Part shown: positions 45,371 through 59,114 of the stretch, one piece after another | Numbering within the stretch: the stretch's first letter is position 1 | Layout: each line of letters begins with the position of its first letter | Assembly (NCBI RefSeq): GCF_006715285.1 | Contig: NZ_VFMX01000001.1 | Coordinates: forward strand, 310,001-374,000 | DNA from: Arthrobacter sp. SLBN-83 | Lineage (GTDB): Bacteria > Actinomycetota > Actinomycetes > Actinomycetales > Micrococcaceae | Direction of reading: 5' to 3' | DNA length: 64,000 nucleotides | Made by a program: the position numbers and the translations under genes | The notes under the pieces: model-generated | What the model was told of the DNA's origin: nothing | What the model saw: the letters and a program-made list of their open reading frames with translations, nothing else | Database searches by the model: none

Positions 45371-46366
45371 ATGATGGTGTCCATGACGTGGCTTGACGGC
45401 CTCCGCTTCGACCCGATCGCCCCGTTGCTGTCGAGTGGACACCCCGCCGTGCGCTTCTGGGCCATCCGCGGGTTCCTCCCCGAATCGGCAGGGCTGCCCG
45501 CCGCCACAGCCGGTGCACCGGGCGAGGAACTCTGGGACCTGCCGCCCGTGCGCCGGATCCTGCGGCGCCAGGCGGCCAACGGATCGTGGACCTACCCGGG
45601 ACGACGGCCCCGCGCCAGCACGGAATACGACCTGCTGGAGACCTACCGGCAACTTGGGTTTCTCGTGGAGATGTTCGGGATCACGCACCCGCATCCGGCT
45701 CTCGCCGCAGCCGCTGAATACGTGCTCGCACACCAAACCGGCCAAGGTGATCTTCGAGGGATCTATGGCAACCAGGTGTCTCCCAACTACACGGCCGCCC
45801 TGATCGGACTGCTCAGCAAAGCGGGGTACAGCGAGGATCCGCGCGTGGAACGGGCGTTCAGCTGGCTTGAGGCCTCGCGGCAGGACGACGGCGGCTGGGC
45901 CCTTCCGCTCCGCACCCGGGGCAGGAAACTCGACGCGCTCGACGACCCGCACACCATTACCGGCGACCCTGCTCAGCCGTTTTCGCACCTGGTCACCGGG
46001 ATCGTGCTCAGGGCGTACGCGGCCCACCCCAAGCACCGCGACAGCACCTCCGCCCAAAAGGCTGCGGAATTGCTGGCGGCCCGCTTCTTCGAGCCGGACG
46101 TCTATCCGGACAAGGGCCGTGCCGTCGACTGGACCGAGTTCAGCTTTCCCTTTTGGATGACGGACCTCGTTTCCGCCCTGGACGCCATCAGCATCATCCG
46201 TCCCGGCTTCAGGTCAGAAAAAACCGACCGGGCGCGCCACTGGCTGGCCGCGCACCAGGAACCTTCCGGGTTGTTCACCGTCCACCTGCTCCGTGACAGG
46301 TTCCACGACCTCCAGCTCTGGTTCAGTCTCGCAGTGAGCCGCGTGTTCGCGCGTATGCGCTCCTGA
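45371..46366 (+). CDS. Prenyltransferase/squalene-cyclase-repeat-like protein
   Basis: 331 residues. The alpha/alpha-toroid type repeats with Gly-Trp ends: RILRRQAANGSWTYPG, LEASRQDDGGWALP and HWLAAHQEPSGLF, as in terpene cyclase/prenyltransferase-like QW repeats. Neither the cyclase DXDD acid motif nor the prenyltransferase zinc site is evident, so catalysis is doubtful. It is the only plus-strand gene inside the 5-oxoproline region, converging with the biotin carboxylase gene (7-base gap). Starts at 45371, 45374 and 45383 are all possible. Confidence 0.7.
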   Translation: MMVSMTWLDGLRFDPIAPLLSSGHPAVRFWAIRGFLPESAGLPAATAGAPGEELWDLPPVRRILRRQAANGSWTYPGRRPRASTEYDLLETYRQLGFLVEMFGITHPHPALAAAAEYVLAHQTGQGDLRGIYGNQVSPNYTAALIGLLSKAGYSEDPRVERAFSWLEASRQDDGGWALPLRTRGRKLDALDDPHTITGDPAQPFSHLVTGIVLRAYAAHPKHRDSTSAQKAAELLAARFFEPDVYPDKGRAVDWTEFSFPFWMTDLVSALDAISIIRPGFRSEKTDRARHWLAAHQEPSGLFTVHLLRDRFHDLQLWFSLAVSRVFARMRS

Positions 46367-46372
46367 GGCGCG

Positions 46373-48121
46373 TCAGGAAATAGTGGCGAGCACCTGGCCG
46401 GGCCCCACGGAGTCTCCCGCAGCAGCGAACTGCTCTCCCAGCGTGCCGGCACGGTGGGCGGCGACGGCGGTCTCCATCTTCATGGCTTCGAGCACCAGCA
46501 CCGTCTCGCCTTCCTCAACGCTGGCCCCGGGCGCAGCCAGCCACTTGACCAAGGTGCCGGCCATGGTTGCCAGCAGGTCGCCGTCGTTCTTCTCTGTCTG
46601 GTTCTCAGCGTGGCTCTCCTGAGCGTCCGCAGCCCGCCGGCCGCCGCCGTCGAGCAGGGAGTCCAGCAGCGCCTTGGGGAGCCCAAGCTCCATCCGTTTG
46701 CCGTCCACCTCGATGCCGATGGTCCGGCGCGGCTCCTCCGGAGCGGCCGGGCTGAACGCAGGATCCGCGTCGAGGGCGGTGGTGAACTCGTTTTCGATCC
46801 AGGTGGTGTAGACGTTCAGGTCATCCGTGCCGGTGAAGTCCGGGGCGTCAACCACCGCGCGGTGGAAGGGCAGCACGGTCGCCAGGCCGCCGATCCGGAA
46901 CTCGCGCAGGGCGCGGCGGGCTCGGCGGAGGGCCTGCTGCCGGTCGGCGCCGGTGACCACCAGCTTGGCCAGCAGGGAATCGAACTGGCCGGGGACCACG
47001 GAGCCGGCGCGGACCCCGGTGTCCAGGCGGATTCCGGGGCCGGTGGGCACCTCAAACCCGGTGACCGCGCCCGGGGACGGCAGGAAGCCGCGGCCCGGAT
47101 CCTCAGCGTTGATCCGGAACTCAAACGCGTGGCCGCGCGGTTCCGGATCCTCCAGGACGGGAAGCTTCTCCCCCGCCGCAATGGCCAACTGGGCGGCCAC
47201 CAGGTCCACGCCCGAGGTCTCCTCGGTGATGGGGTGCTCCACCTGCAGACGGGTGTTGACCTCCAGGAAGCTCAGGAAGCCGCTGCCGTCGAGCAGGTAC
47301 TCCACCGTGCCCGCGCCGACGTAGCCGGCCTCGCGGCAGATGGCCTTGGCGGAGGCGTGGATTTCGGCCCGCTGTTCGGGGGTGAGGAAGGGTGCGGGGG
47401 CCTCCTCCACGAGTTTCTGGTGGCGGCGCTGCAGCGAGCAGTCACGGGTGCCCACCACCACCACATTGCCGTGCGTGTCCGCGATGACCTGGGCCTCCAC
47501 ATGGCGGGGCCGGTCCAGGAACTTCTCCACGTAGCATTCGCTGCGGCCAAAGGCGGCCAGGGATTCGCGCACCGCGGAGTCGAAGCTTTCCTCGATGTCG
47601 GCCAGGTTCCGGACCACCTTGAGGCCGCGACCGCCGCCGCCGAAGGCAGCCTTGATGGCCACGGGCAGGCCCACCTGTTCGGCGAAGGCGCGCACTTCTT
47701 CGGCGCTGTCCACGGGGCCGTCACTGCCGGGGGCCAGCGGGGCTCCGGCGCGGACTGCCACCTCGCGGGCGCTGACCTTGTCGCCCAGCAGCCGGATGGT
47801 CTCCGGGGAGGGGCCGATCCAGGTCAGGCCGGCATCCGTGACGGCCTGGGCGAAGGAGGCGTTTTCGGACAGGAAGCCATAGCCGGGGTGGACGGCGTCG
47901 GCACCGCTCTTTTGGGCTATTGCGAGGATTTTCTCGATGTCCAGGTAGGTTTCCTGGGGCCTGGTTCCTGCCAGCGAGTAGGCCTCGGTGGCAGCCTGGA
48001 CGTGGAGCGCGTCGGCGTCCGGGTCTGCGTAGACGGCCACGCTTTCCAGGCCTGCATCATCGCAGGCCCGGGCAATCCGGACGGCGATTTCGCCGCGGTT
48101 GGCAATGAGGACTTTACGCAT
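46373..48121 (-). CDS. Biotin carboxylase fused to biotin carboxyl carrier domain
   Basis: 582 residues. [22 protein letters not shown] starts the biotin carboxylase; [12 protein letters not shown] is the ATP glycine loop, [15 protein letters not shown] the catalytic segment. The C-terminal BCCP domain carries VLEAMKMET with biotinyl-Lys548. The length is that of acyl-CoA carboxylase alpha subunits, but no beta subunit is near; instead it overlaps the PxpBC gene by eight bases at 48114-48121 and follows PxpA. It probably charges a carboxyl group for the 5-oxoprolinase-like module, whose PxpBC resembles the carboxyltransferase part of urea carboxylase. Confidence 0.88.
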   Translation of the reverse strand: MRKVLIANRGEIAVRIARACDDAGLESVAVYADPDADALHVQAATEAYSLAGTRPQETYLDIEKILAIAQKSGADAVHPGYGFLSENASFAQAVTDAGLTWIGPSPETIRLLGDKVSAREVAVRAGAPLAPGSDGPVDSAEEVRAFAEQVGLPVAIKAAFGGGGRGLKVVRNLADIEESFDSAVRESLAAFGRSECYVEKFLDRPRHVEAQVIADTHGNVVVVGTRDCSLQRRHQKLVEEAPAPFLTPEQRAEIHASAKAICREAGYVGAGTVEYLLDGSGFLSFLEVNTRLQVEHPITEETSGVDLVAAQLAIAAGEKLPVLEDPEPRGHAFEFRINAEDPGRGFLPSPGAVTGFEVPTGPGIRLDTGVRAGSVVPGQFDSLLAKLVVTGADRQQALRRARRALREFRIGGLATVLPFHRAVVDAPDFTGTDDLNVYTTWIENEFTTALDADPAFSPAAPEEPRRTIGIEVDGKRMELGLPKALLDSLLDGGGRRAADAQESHAENQTEKNDGDLLATMAGTLVKWLAAPGASVEEGETVLVLEAMKMETAVAAHRAGTLGEQFAAAGDSVGPGQVLATIS

Positions 48122-49799
48122 GGGAGCTTTCCTTAAGTGTGTCGGGCAGTTCTGCCGGAGGCGCTGCAGCGGCGAACCGCACGGAGGTGCCAGGGGGAAG
48201 TTGGGCGGCCTTGTCCAGGTCCGCGTGGACGACGACGGCAATCACCGGGTACCCGCCGGTCACCGGGTGGTCGGAGAGGAAGAGGACGGGCTGGCCTTCG
48301 GGCGGCACCTGGACGGCGCCGCGGACGGTTCCTTCGCTGGACAGTTCGCCGTCCCGGCTGCGGGTCAGCGCCTGGCCGTTGAGGCGCAGGCCGATCCGGT
48401 TGGACTGGGGCGTGACGGTCCACTCCTGGTTCAGGAAGTCCTGCAGGGTGTCGTTGCTGAACCAGTCCTGCCGCGGTCCGGGGACCACGCGCAGTACGGT
48501 GGCGTTGTCCTGGTCCGGGAGGGGAGACAGCTCAGGGTGGCCCACCACGCTGCCGGACTTCGGGACGTGGACGGGCAGGACGGTGCCGGCCTGAAGCGGT
48601 TCGGGGCCAACTCCTGACATGGTGTCCGTGGACCGGCTGCCCAGGGCTTCGGGGCCGCCGATTCCGCCACGGACGCCCAGGTAGGAACGGAGGCCCCTGG
48701 TGGCGTTGCCGATTGTGAGCTTCTCCCCGGCCAGCAGCGCGAAGGGGGCGTCGCACGCGGGGTGCCGCGCCGCCGTCGCGCTCTGTGCTTTACTGCCGGG
48801 CGCGATCTCCAGCGGGACCTCTGCTCCGGTCACTGCGAGGACCTGGTCGGTGAGGGCTTCCAGCTCGAGTCCGCCGAAGAGGAGTTCGATCCCCGCTTCG
48901 CCTTCGGTGTTGCCCACCAGGCGGTTGGCGCGGCGCAGTGCCCCGCGGTCCATGGCACCGGCGCTGCTGACGCCCAAGGACGCGAAGCCGGGGCGGCCCA
49001 GGTCCTGGACAGTGGCCTGAAGCCCAGGCTTGCGGACGATAAGGCCCGCGCCGGGTGCGGCCGTTGACAGATCATCTGCCGGCTGGAGTTCTTCCGGTCG
49101 CCTGGATTCTGCCTGCTGAGGTACTGTCACCGTCGCCTGCGCCCGGACGCCCTTGAACCTGACGGTATCCCCGGGACGGATCAGGGCGGGGTTCTCCCGG
49201 CCGAGGTCCCACATCACGGCATCGGTGCGGCCGATCAGCTGCCAGCCGCCCGGCGACTGCCGTGGGTAAACCGCCGAGAAGGCGCCTCCAAGCGCGACGG
49301 CGCCCGCGGGCACAGCGGTTCGCGGTGACCGGCGGCGGGGAACCTCCAAGCTGGGATTTTCACCGGTGAGGTAGGCGAAACCTGGCGCAAAGCCGGCAAA
49401 GGCAGCAGTCCAAAGCTGGCCCGTGTGGGCGGCCACCACCGCCTCCCGGCCCAGGCCGGTGAGCGACGCCACCTCGTCCAGGTCCTCGCCGTCGTACACC
49501 ACGTCAATGGTGACCAGCGCGCTCTCGATCTCAGCAGGCGCGTCGAGGTCAAGGCTGCGCACGTGCGCGGCCAGTCCCCGGACAGCCTGGGGCGAATCCG
49601 CGGTCACCAGGACGGTGGCCGCGGCAGCGATGACGTCGATCTGGCCCGGCTGCGGGTGGGCAGTGAGCTGGGCCTGGAGGCTGAGCACGGCGTCCAGGGA
49701 TGAGAGCTCAACCAGGATGGCACGGTCCCCGGCCGGGCGGATGCCGGTCACTTCCGCATGGACGGACTTATTGTCCGACTGCTGCTGCGTGGCGGTCAT
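48114..49799 (-). CDS. Fused 5-oxoprolinase subunits B and C (KipI-KipA fusion)
   Basis: 561 residues. The first half ([25 protein letters not shown] ... [23 protein letters not shown] ... [15 protein letters not shown]) is PxpB/KipI; the second ([45 protein letters not shown] ... [14 protein letters not shown]) is PxpC/KipA. Together with PxpA they open 5-oxoproline to glutamate with ATP. Separate in B. subtilis and E. coli; fused here as in many actinobacteria. Begins 2 bases after pxpA and overlaps the biotin carboxylase gene. Confidence 0.9.
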   Translation of the reverse strand: MTATQQQSDNKSVHAEVTGIRPAGDRAILVELSSLDAVLSLQAQLTAHPQPGQIDVIAAAATVLVTADSPQAVRGLAAHVRSLDLDAPAEIESALVTIDVVYDGEDLDEVASLTGLGREAVVAAHTGQLWTAAFAGFAPGFAYLTGENPSLEVPRRRSPRTAVPAGAVALGGAFSAVYPRQSPGGWQLIGRTDAVMWDLGRENPALIRPGDTVRFKGVRAQATVTVPQQAESRRPEELQPADDLSTAAPGAGLIVRKPGLQATVQDLGRPGFASLGVSSAGAMDRGALRRANRLVGNTEGEAGIELLFGGLELEALTDQVLAVTGAEVPLEIAPGSKAQSATAARHPACDAPFALLAGEKLTIGNATRGLRSYLGVRGGIGGPEALGSRSTDTMSGVGPEPLQAGTVLPVHVPKSGSVVGHPELSPLPDQDNATVLRVVPGPRQDWFSNDTLQDFLNQEWTVTPQSNRIGLRLNGQALTRSRDGELSSEGTVRGAVQVPPEGQPVLFLSDHPVTGGYPVIAVVVHADLDKAAQLPPGTSVRFAAAAPPAELPDTLKESSHA

Positions 49800-49801
49800 G
49801 G

Positions 49802-50560
49802 CTACGCGAAGCTCTGGATCTGGATGCCGGCGTTCTCCAGCGCGGAGCGGACGGCGGCAGCCATGGCCACGGCGCCGGGGGTGTCACCGTGCAGGCAGAT
49901 GCTTTCCGCCTTGACGGGGACCAGGGATCCGTCGGTGGCGCGGACCACGCCGTCGCCGGCCAGGCGCAGGACGTGTTCGACGACGTCATCCACCTCGTGC
50001 AGCACGGAGCCGGCTTCACGGCGGGAGACCAGCGTGCCGTCGGGGTTGTAGGCGCGGTCAGCGAAGGCCTCGGCAACGGTCCGCAGTCCGGCGGCGTCGG
50101 CCTGGCGCTGGATTTCGGAGTTGGGAAGGACCATGAGGGGAAGGGTGGGGTCCACGGCCAGGATTGCGGCCACCACGGCGCCTGCCTGCTGCGGGTGGTT
50201 CACGATGGTGTTGTACAGGGCGCCGTGGGGCTTGACGTAGCGGACGGCGGTTCCGGCGGCGAGGGCCACGGCCTGGACGGCGCCGATCTGGTAGACGACG
50301 TCTGCCGTCAGTTCGGCGGGGGTCATGTCCACATAGCGGCGGCCGAACCCTGCCAGGTCCCGGTAGCCGGGGTGGGCGCCCACGGTGACGCCGGCCTTCA
50401 CGGCTGCCTGGCACGTGGCCATAATCCCCACGGGGTCGCCTGCGTGGAAGCCGCACGCTACGTTGGCACTGGAAACACTCTCAAAAATTGCGGCGTCATC
50501 GCCGAAGGACCAGTTCCCAAAGGACTCGCCGACGTCGCTGTTCAGGTCGATGCTGGGCAT
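49802..50560 (-). CDS. pxpA: 5-oxoprolinase subunit A (LamB/YcsF family)
   Basis: 252 residues. [52 protein letters not shown] and [12 protein letters not shown] are the LamB/YcsF signatures with the conserved metal-binding His/Asp residues. First gene of the pxpA-pxpBC-biotin carboxylase operon. The GntR site TTGTTCAACAA lies at 50613-50623, 53 bases upstream of the start. Confidence 0.93.
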   Translation of the reverse strand: MPSIDLNSDVGESFGNWSFGDDAAIFESVSSANVACGFHAGDPVGIMATCQAAVKAGVTVGAHPGYRDLAGFGRRYVDMTPAELTADVVYQIGAVQAVALAAGTAVRYVKPHGALYNTIVNHPQQAGAVVAAILAVDPTLPLMVLPNSEIQRQADAAGLRTVAEAFADRAYNPDGTLVSRREAGSVLHEVDDVVEHVLRLAGDGVVRATDGSLVPVKAESICLHGDTPGAVAMAAAVRSALENAGIQIQSFA

Positions 50561-50612
50561 TGTGATCTCCGTCTCGGATTGGTGTCCTTCAAGAATGCCC
50601 TAAAAACTCAGA

Positions 50613-50623
50613 TTGTTCAACAA
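50613..50623. promoter_or_regulatory. GntR operator in front of pxpA
   Basis: TTGTTCAACAA, identical to 44592-44602, 53 bases before pxpA. Shared extension TTGTTCAACAATCC in both copies. Confidence 0.85.
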
Positions 50624-50639
50624 TCCACAGCCCCTATTA

Positions 50640-50804
50640 CCGACGCCCGCTCACGTCTAGCAGCTTCTCCCCCGACGCCCGCTCACATCCTGCAGGATTC
50701 GCTGGAGGGGCCGCGGATATGCCTCGAGAAGGACGTGAGCGAGGATTCCTGATTTTCCTGTCAGAGGTGAGCAGGGGTTCGTTCCCTGGCTGCCAGAGGT
50801 GAGC
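50640..50804. repeat. Cluster of GCTCAC/GTGAGC repeats
   Basis: CCGACGCCCGCTCAC occurs twice directly (50640-50654, 50672-50686). In the opposite orientation CAGAGGTGAGC occurs twice (50762-50772, 50794-50804), with GACGTGAGCGAGG at 50733. The five GCTCAC/GTGAGC cores lie between pxpA and the 5S terminator, with no gene in the interval. Confidence 0.6.
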
Positions 50805-50852
50805 GGGGGTTTTGGGGGCGTCCCTGGTGCTCGTTGTGGTTGTTAAATGTGG

Positions 50853-50881
50853 GAGGCCCCAACCGTGGTGGTTGGGGCCTC
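50853..50881 (-). terminator. Terminator of the rRNA operon
   Basis: A perfect 12-base stem GAGGCCCCAACC with loop of five bases, 14 bases beyond the 3' end of 5S rRNA on the minus strand. Confidence 0.85.
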
Positions 50882-50894
50882 GACCAGTAATTGT

Positions 50895-51014
50895 GTTCCG
50901 GCGGTGACCTACTCTCCCACACCCTCCCGGGTGCAGTACCATCGGCGCTGTGGGTCTTAGCTTCCGGGTTCGGAATGGGACCGGGCGTTTCCCCCACGCT
51001 ATGACCGCCGTAAC
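50895..51014 (-). rRNA. rrf: 5S ribosomal RNA
   Basis: About 120 bases. On the minus strand it begins GTTACGGCGGTCATAGCG and includes CCCATTCCGAACCCGGAAG (the conserved loop) and GGGAGAGTAGGTCACCGCC at the end. The two ends pair (GTTACGGCGG/CCGCCGGAAC) as in all 5S RNAs. Last gene of the operon. Confidence 0.95.
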
Positions 51015-51139
51015 CCTTTCACCCGCTCCCCCGGCGTGCCGGGGGTGGGAAAACCAGTGGTTACAACATTGTGGTGTTGTTATTCAGTTGGTTGGTTCCT
51101 GCCAGACAAGCCCGTGTTGGGGGTTGTTGGTTGGGAACC

Positions 51140-51157
51140 ACATAGTGGACGCAAGCA
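51140..51157. repeat. 3' arm of the 23S precursor stem
   Basis: ACATAGTGGACGCAAGCA (plus strand) is complementary in the transcript to the 5' flank at 54413-54430 (18 bases, one mismatch). The pair encloses 23S rRNA and would be the RNase III processing stem. Confidence 0.65.
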
Positions 51158-51175
51158 GATTGTTTTTCTGTGTGG

Positions 51176-56316
<5,141 letters not shown>

Positions 56317-57198
56317 AAAACAAAAACAGACACAACCAAAACCACCGGAAATAACGGTCATAATGGCTGCACAAAATTTGAAACCAGCTAAAAACACCAA
56401 ACCAATACCACAGGGGCGGCACGATTCGGCACAATCAACCAATTACATACATAATCGGTATCAACAAACTTGGCACACTATTGAGTTCTCAAACAACAGA
56501 CACACCCGGCACCACCCAAACCAACGTTCAGGATCGCTCCGGAGCAACTTTTCAAACTTACCCGATCCCCCACAGCTTCGCAAATCCGCCTTCCAGCGGG
56601 CAAAACTTCAAAAGAACCGGCCCCACCCATCACCAGCACGCCACGAAAGCGAACCATTTTCCAGGCTGTCATCAAAGGGGGTTGGCCGCTATTTTTCCGC
56701 TTCAGCGGCGGCGACTCAGAAAACAATACCCGCACACAACCCCCACCGCAAATCGGACGTTTCATCGGCAGAATCCGCTGAATCTAGAGGTAGGACGGGT
56801 CATTGAGGCACCCAGGCCGGCTGACGCCGTCGTAATTCCCCTGTGTGGTCTCCGGCACAGGCGGCACTACCCCTTCGTCGGTGCCCACCAACAAGTAGCC
56901 GTCCTGTGGGAAACGCGTATCGATTACTCGGGCTCAGGGAAACTGTTCGGCCCTAGAGTCAGAACCGGAGCTGGCGGCGAAGGTGTTCGCCCGAGACCAC
57001 GAATGCCTCCCCCAGCCGCCGCCAGCTCCGCACCCAAGGTGGCAGCCGGACAATTTTCCGCGGATCGAACCTCAAGATTGCAGCAATTAGTCCCGATATT
57101 GGACAAAGTGCCTTTCGCACCATCCTTGGCGTTCCTAGAGTGTCCCTACGGCAATGGCTAGGGGACCGCCCCTAGAAGGACCAAGCCAAGGGGGACAA
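56317..57198. other. rRNA leader and upstream region, no gene
   Basis: From 56317 to about 56800 the sequence is AT-rich and carries the leader box AGTTCTCAAACAACA (plus strand; transcript TGTTGTTTGAGAACT) at 56484-56498. The rRNA promoters should be here on the minus strand, but I could not fix -35/-10 elements with confidence. From 56800 to 57198 I see no convincing coding frame. Confidence 0.5.
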
Positions 57199-57411
57199 AT
57201 GGGCGCAGGTATCTCGCACGCCAACGCGGACGTATCCAGCGCGGCGCCTGTGAGGGGTGTCGTTCCTGTTCCTGCCCCGCCCAGGAAGCCCTTGGCAAGA
57301 CCCCGCGTGATTCAGCAAAATTCGGCTTCCATGCGCAGGGAACATGAGGTGCAGCGCCTGATCCGTGACCTGGCGGCCCTTGCCGCCTCCCGTCGTCCCC
57401 AGACTCCATAA
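57199..57411 (+). CDS. Small hypothetical protein
   Basis: 70 residues from ATG 57199 with AGGGGG 6 bases upstream. Proline-rich N-terminal half (GVVPVPAPPRKPLARPRV) and a helical C-terminal end (SMRREHEVQRLIRDLAALAASRR). No family recognised, and the evidence is the ribosome site plus plausible composition only. Confidence 0.45.
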   Translation: MGAGISHANADVSSAAPVRGVVPVPAPPRKPLARPRVIQQNSASMRREHEVQRLIRDLAALAASRRPQTP

Positions 57412-57560
57412 AGCCGTTCCAGTACCGCGGTTCCGGAACTGCTGGGTGCCCGGGCAGGTACTAAGCCATTCCAGTCCACGGTGTCCCGGTTCTAAAGACC
57501 CTGTTTCCGCACTTTGGCCCGCCCTAGTCTGGCCTCACCGATCACATCAAGGAGGCATTC

Positions 57561-58031
57561 ATGCGCACAGCAGAACCAATGACCGAGACCGAACGGATCC
57601 ACCGTCTCTCCGAGAACCTCCTGACTCAACTATCCAGGGGCAGGGAATGGGCCACGCCGGGTGTCCAGGCTGCGCTCCAGAGAGCAGTGGCCGGGCTGGA
57701 TACTGGCATTGAGACTGCCTCCCCGCGCCTCCAAGCCTTGTTGCGGCGGTTGGCGGATGAACTGGCCGGCGGCGTAGAGACCCTTACGCCCCGGGTCCAG
57801 GAACAGCTGAAGCGCGTCGGGCCGAAAGTGACCGCACCGACCCCCGTCCAGGCCCGTCGGGCCGCACCCAAGGTGTGGTTGTGGATTCTCGGGCTCGCAG
57901 CCCTCGCCGCTGGTGCAGTCGTCTGGCGCTCCACACAGGCGTCGAAGCAGAAGCCGACCCCACCGAGTGAACAGGAAGGCGGCGGCAAGGATCCTAATGT
58001 CGACGCTGACCTCACCGCAGGACGAATGTAG
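57561..58031 (+). CDS. Hypothetical protein with C-terminal membrane helix
   Basis: 156 residues, AAGGAGG 9 bases before ATG. Amphipathic helices repeat in residues 25-95 (WATPGVQAALQRAVAGLDTGIETASPRLQALLRRLADELAGGVETLTPRVQEQLKRV: three units of about 24 residues ending in 'G-I/V-ET-x-(S/T)PR'), then a helix WLWILGLAALAAGAVVW and a polar tail. The repeat suggests a coiled or apolipoprotein-like region. Common in Micrococcaceae as a hypothetical; function unknown. Terminator at 58140. Confidence 0.7.
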   Translation: MRTAEPMTETERIHRLSENLLTQLSRGREWATPGVQAALQRAVAGLDTGIETASPRLQALLRRLADELAGGVETLTPRVQEQLKRVGPKVTAPTPVQARRAAPKVWLWILGLAALAAGAVVWRSTQASKQKPTPPSEQEGGGKDPNVDADLTAGRM

Positions 58032-58139
58032 AAGCGGTTGCGGAGGCGGCCGGGGGACCTCTGCGGCCCGCGGAATGGGTACAAAGACCACCGACGACGG
58101 GTTACTTAGCGAGCGATCCCGGCGATGATCACTCAAACC

Positions 58140-58188
58140 AGACGAGCCGCGGATTCCTCTACGTTGGAAGCCGCGGCTCGTCTTTATT
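58140..58188. terminator. Hairpin terminator
   Basis: A perfect 13-base stem (AGACGAGCCGCGG) with an 18-base loop, followed by TTATTTG on the plus strand. Between the convergent genes at 57561 and 58266. Confidence 0.8.
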
Positions 58189-58265
58189 TGTTCACGAATA
58201 CAACTTGGGGCTTATGCAGCGCCTTTCAGGAGTTACATACCAGAGCTTCTCTGGTGGTGAAGGCA

Positions 58266-58982
58266 TTACTTCGCGATGCCGCCATGCCTGCTGCAGGCGC
58301 CCTGCCTTGTCGTGCTAGGCCAGACATAGCCGTCACTGCAAATAATCGCGCCCCCGCTGTTGGGCACAGTGGCAGCGGGGGGTTGCGCAGCATTCCGCGC
58401 CGCCTGATCCGCTGCAGCTTTTGCAGCCGCGGCCTGGTCGGCCGCAGCCTTGTCAGCGGCAGCCTGATCGGCCGCAGCCTGATCGGCCGCAGCCTTGTCT
58501 GCAACAGCCTTGTCTGCAGCTGCCTTGTCAGCTGCAGCCTTCGCGGCTGCGGCCTGTTCTGCAGCAGCCTTATCAGCCGCTGCTTTTTCGGCGGCGGCCT
58601 TCTCCGCTGCAACGTCGTCGAGGTTCCTGACGCCGAGACGCACCGTGGATCCCTTCTCCGCCTGTGCACCGTTGGCCGGGTCCTGGGAGACCACCTGCCA
58701 ATTGCTCTTGACGATGATCGACTTGCCCTTGGCGCTGTCCACGGCCTCAACCTTGAAACCCAGCTTTTCCAACTGGTCCTTGGCCTTGTCCAGGGTTAGG
58801 TTCACAACGGCCGGGACCACGACTGTCTCCGTTGTTTGCGAAACAGCCGTTGCGGTTGCCGTTGCTGTCGGCTGCGTGGCTGCCTGCTTGCCGCCGCAAC
58901 CGGTCAGCATGAGGCCGGCCAACACGGCCAGGGCCAGCGTCTTCTTCAACCTGCCAACTGCAGGAACTGTACTTTCTTTCAC
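58266..58982 (-). CDS. Lipoprotein with PASTA domain, Ala-rich repeats and DUF3761
   Basis: 238 residues, GTG start with GGGGGAA upstream. Lipobox LTGC (Cys29). A PASTA-type domain follows (VVPAVVNLTLDKAKDQLEKLGFKVEAVD ... GSTVRLGV, about 55-118), then about 80 residues of EKAAADKAAAEQ-type repeats (helical spacer), and a C-terminal DUF3761 module with CSDGYVWPSTTRQGACSRHGG. PASTA domains bind muropeptides or beta-lactam-like ligands, so it likely sits at the wall. The DUF3761 tail is shared with the nuclease gene just upstream on the same strand (59115). Confidence 0.82.
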   Translation of the reverse strand: MKESTVPAVGRLKKTLALAVLAGLMLTGCGGKQAATQPTATATATAVSQTTETVVVPAVVNLTLDKAKDQLEKLGFKVEAVDSAKGKSIIVKSNWQVVSQDPANGAQAEKGSTVRLGVRNLDDVAAEKAAAEKAAADKAAAEQAAAAKAAADKAAADKAVADKAAADQAAADQAAADKAAADQAAAAKAAADQAARNAAQPPAATVPNSGGAIICSDGYVWPSTTRQGACSRHGGIAK

Positions 58983-59042
58983 TTTTCCCCCTAGGAATGC
59001 GTGTGATGGTGGTAGGAATTGCCCGGACCGCGGGCAAAAGGC

Positions 59043-59114
59043 TTACTCGCAGGCGACGCCGTCGGAGTCGCGGTCCAGCGCGGGGCGGTAGCCGGGTTGG
59101 CCCCCGACGGAGGG
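59043..59114 (-). pseudogene. Orphaned excalibur motif after the HNH gene stop
   Basis: Immediately after the TGA of the nuclease gene, the same frame continues for 23 codons, PGYRPALDRDSDGVACE, to TAA at 59043-59045. This is the end of an excalibur calcium-binding domain, as in the paralogue at 11941 (PGYRSGLDGDGDGVACE). The first part of the domain is missing. It is a remnant of the original C-terminus. Confidence 0.85.

Noticed and set aside
50640..50804. CRISPR-like array at the repeat cluster
   Set aside because: Repeats are short (11-15 bases), in two orientations and unequally spaced, and no cas genes are near.
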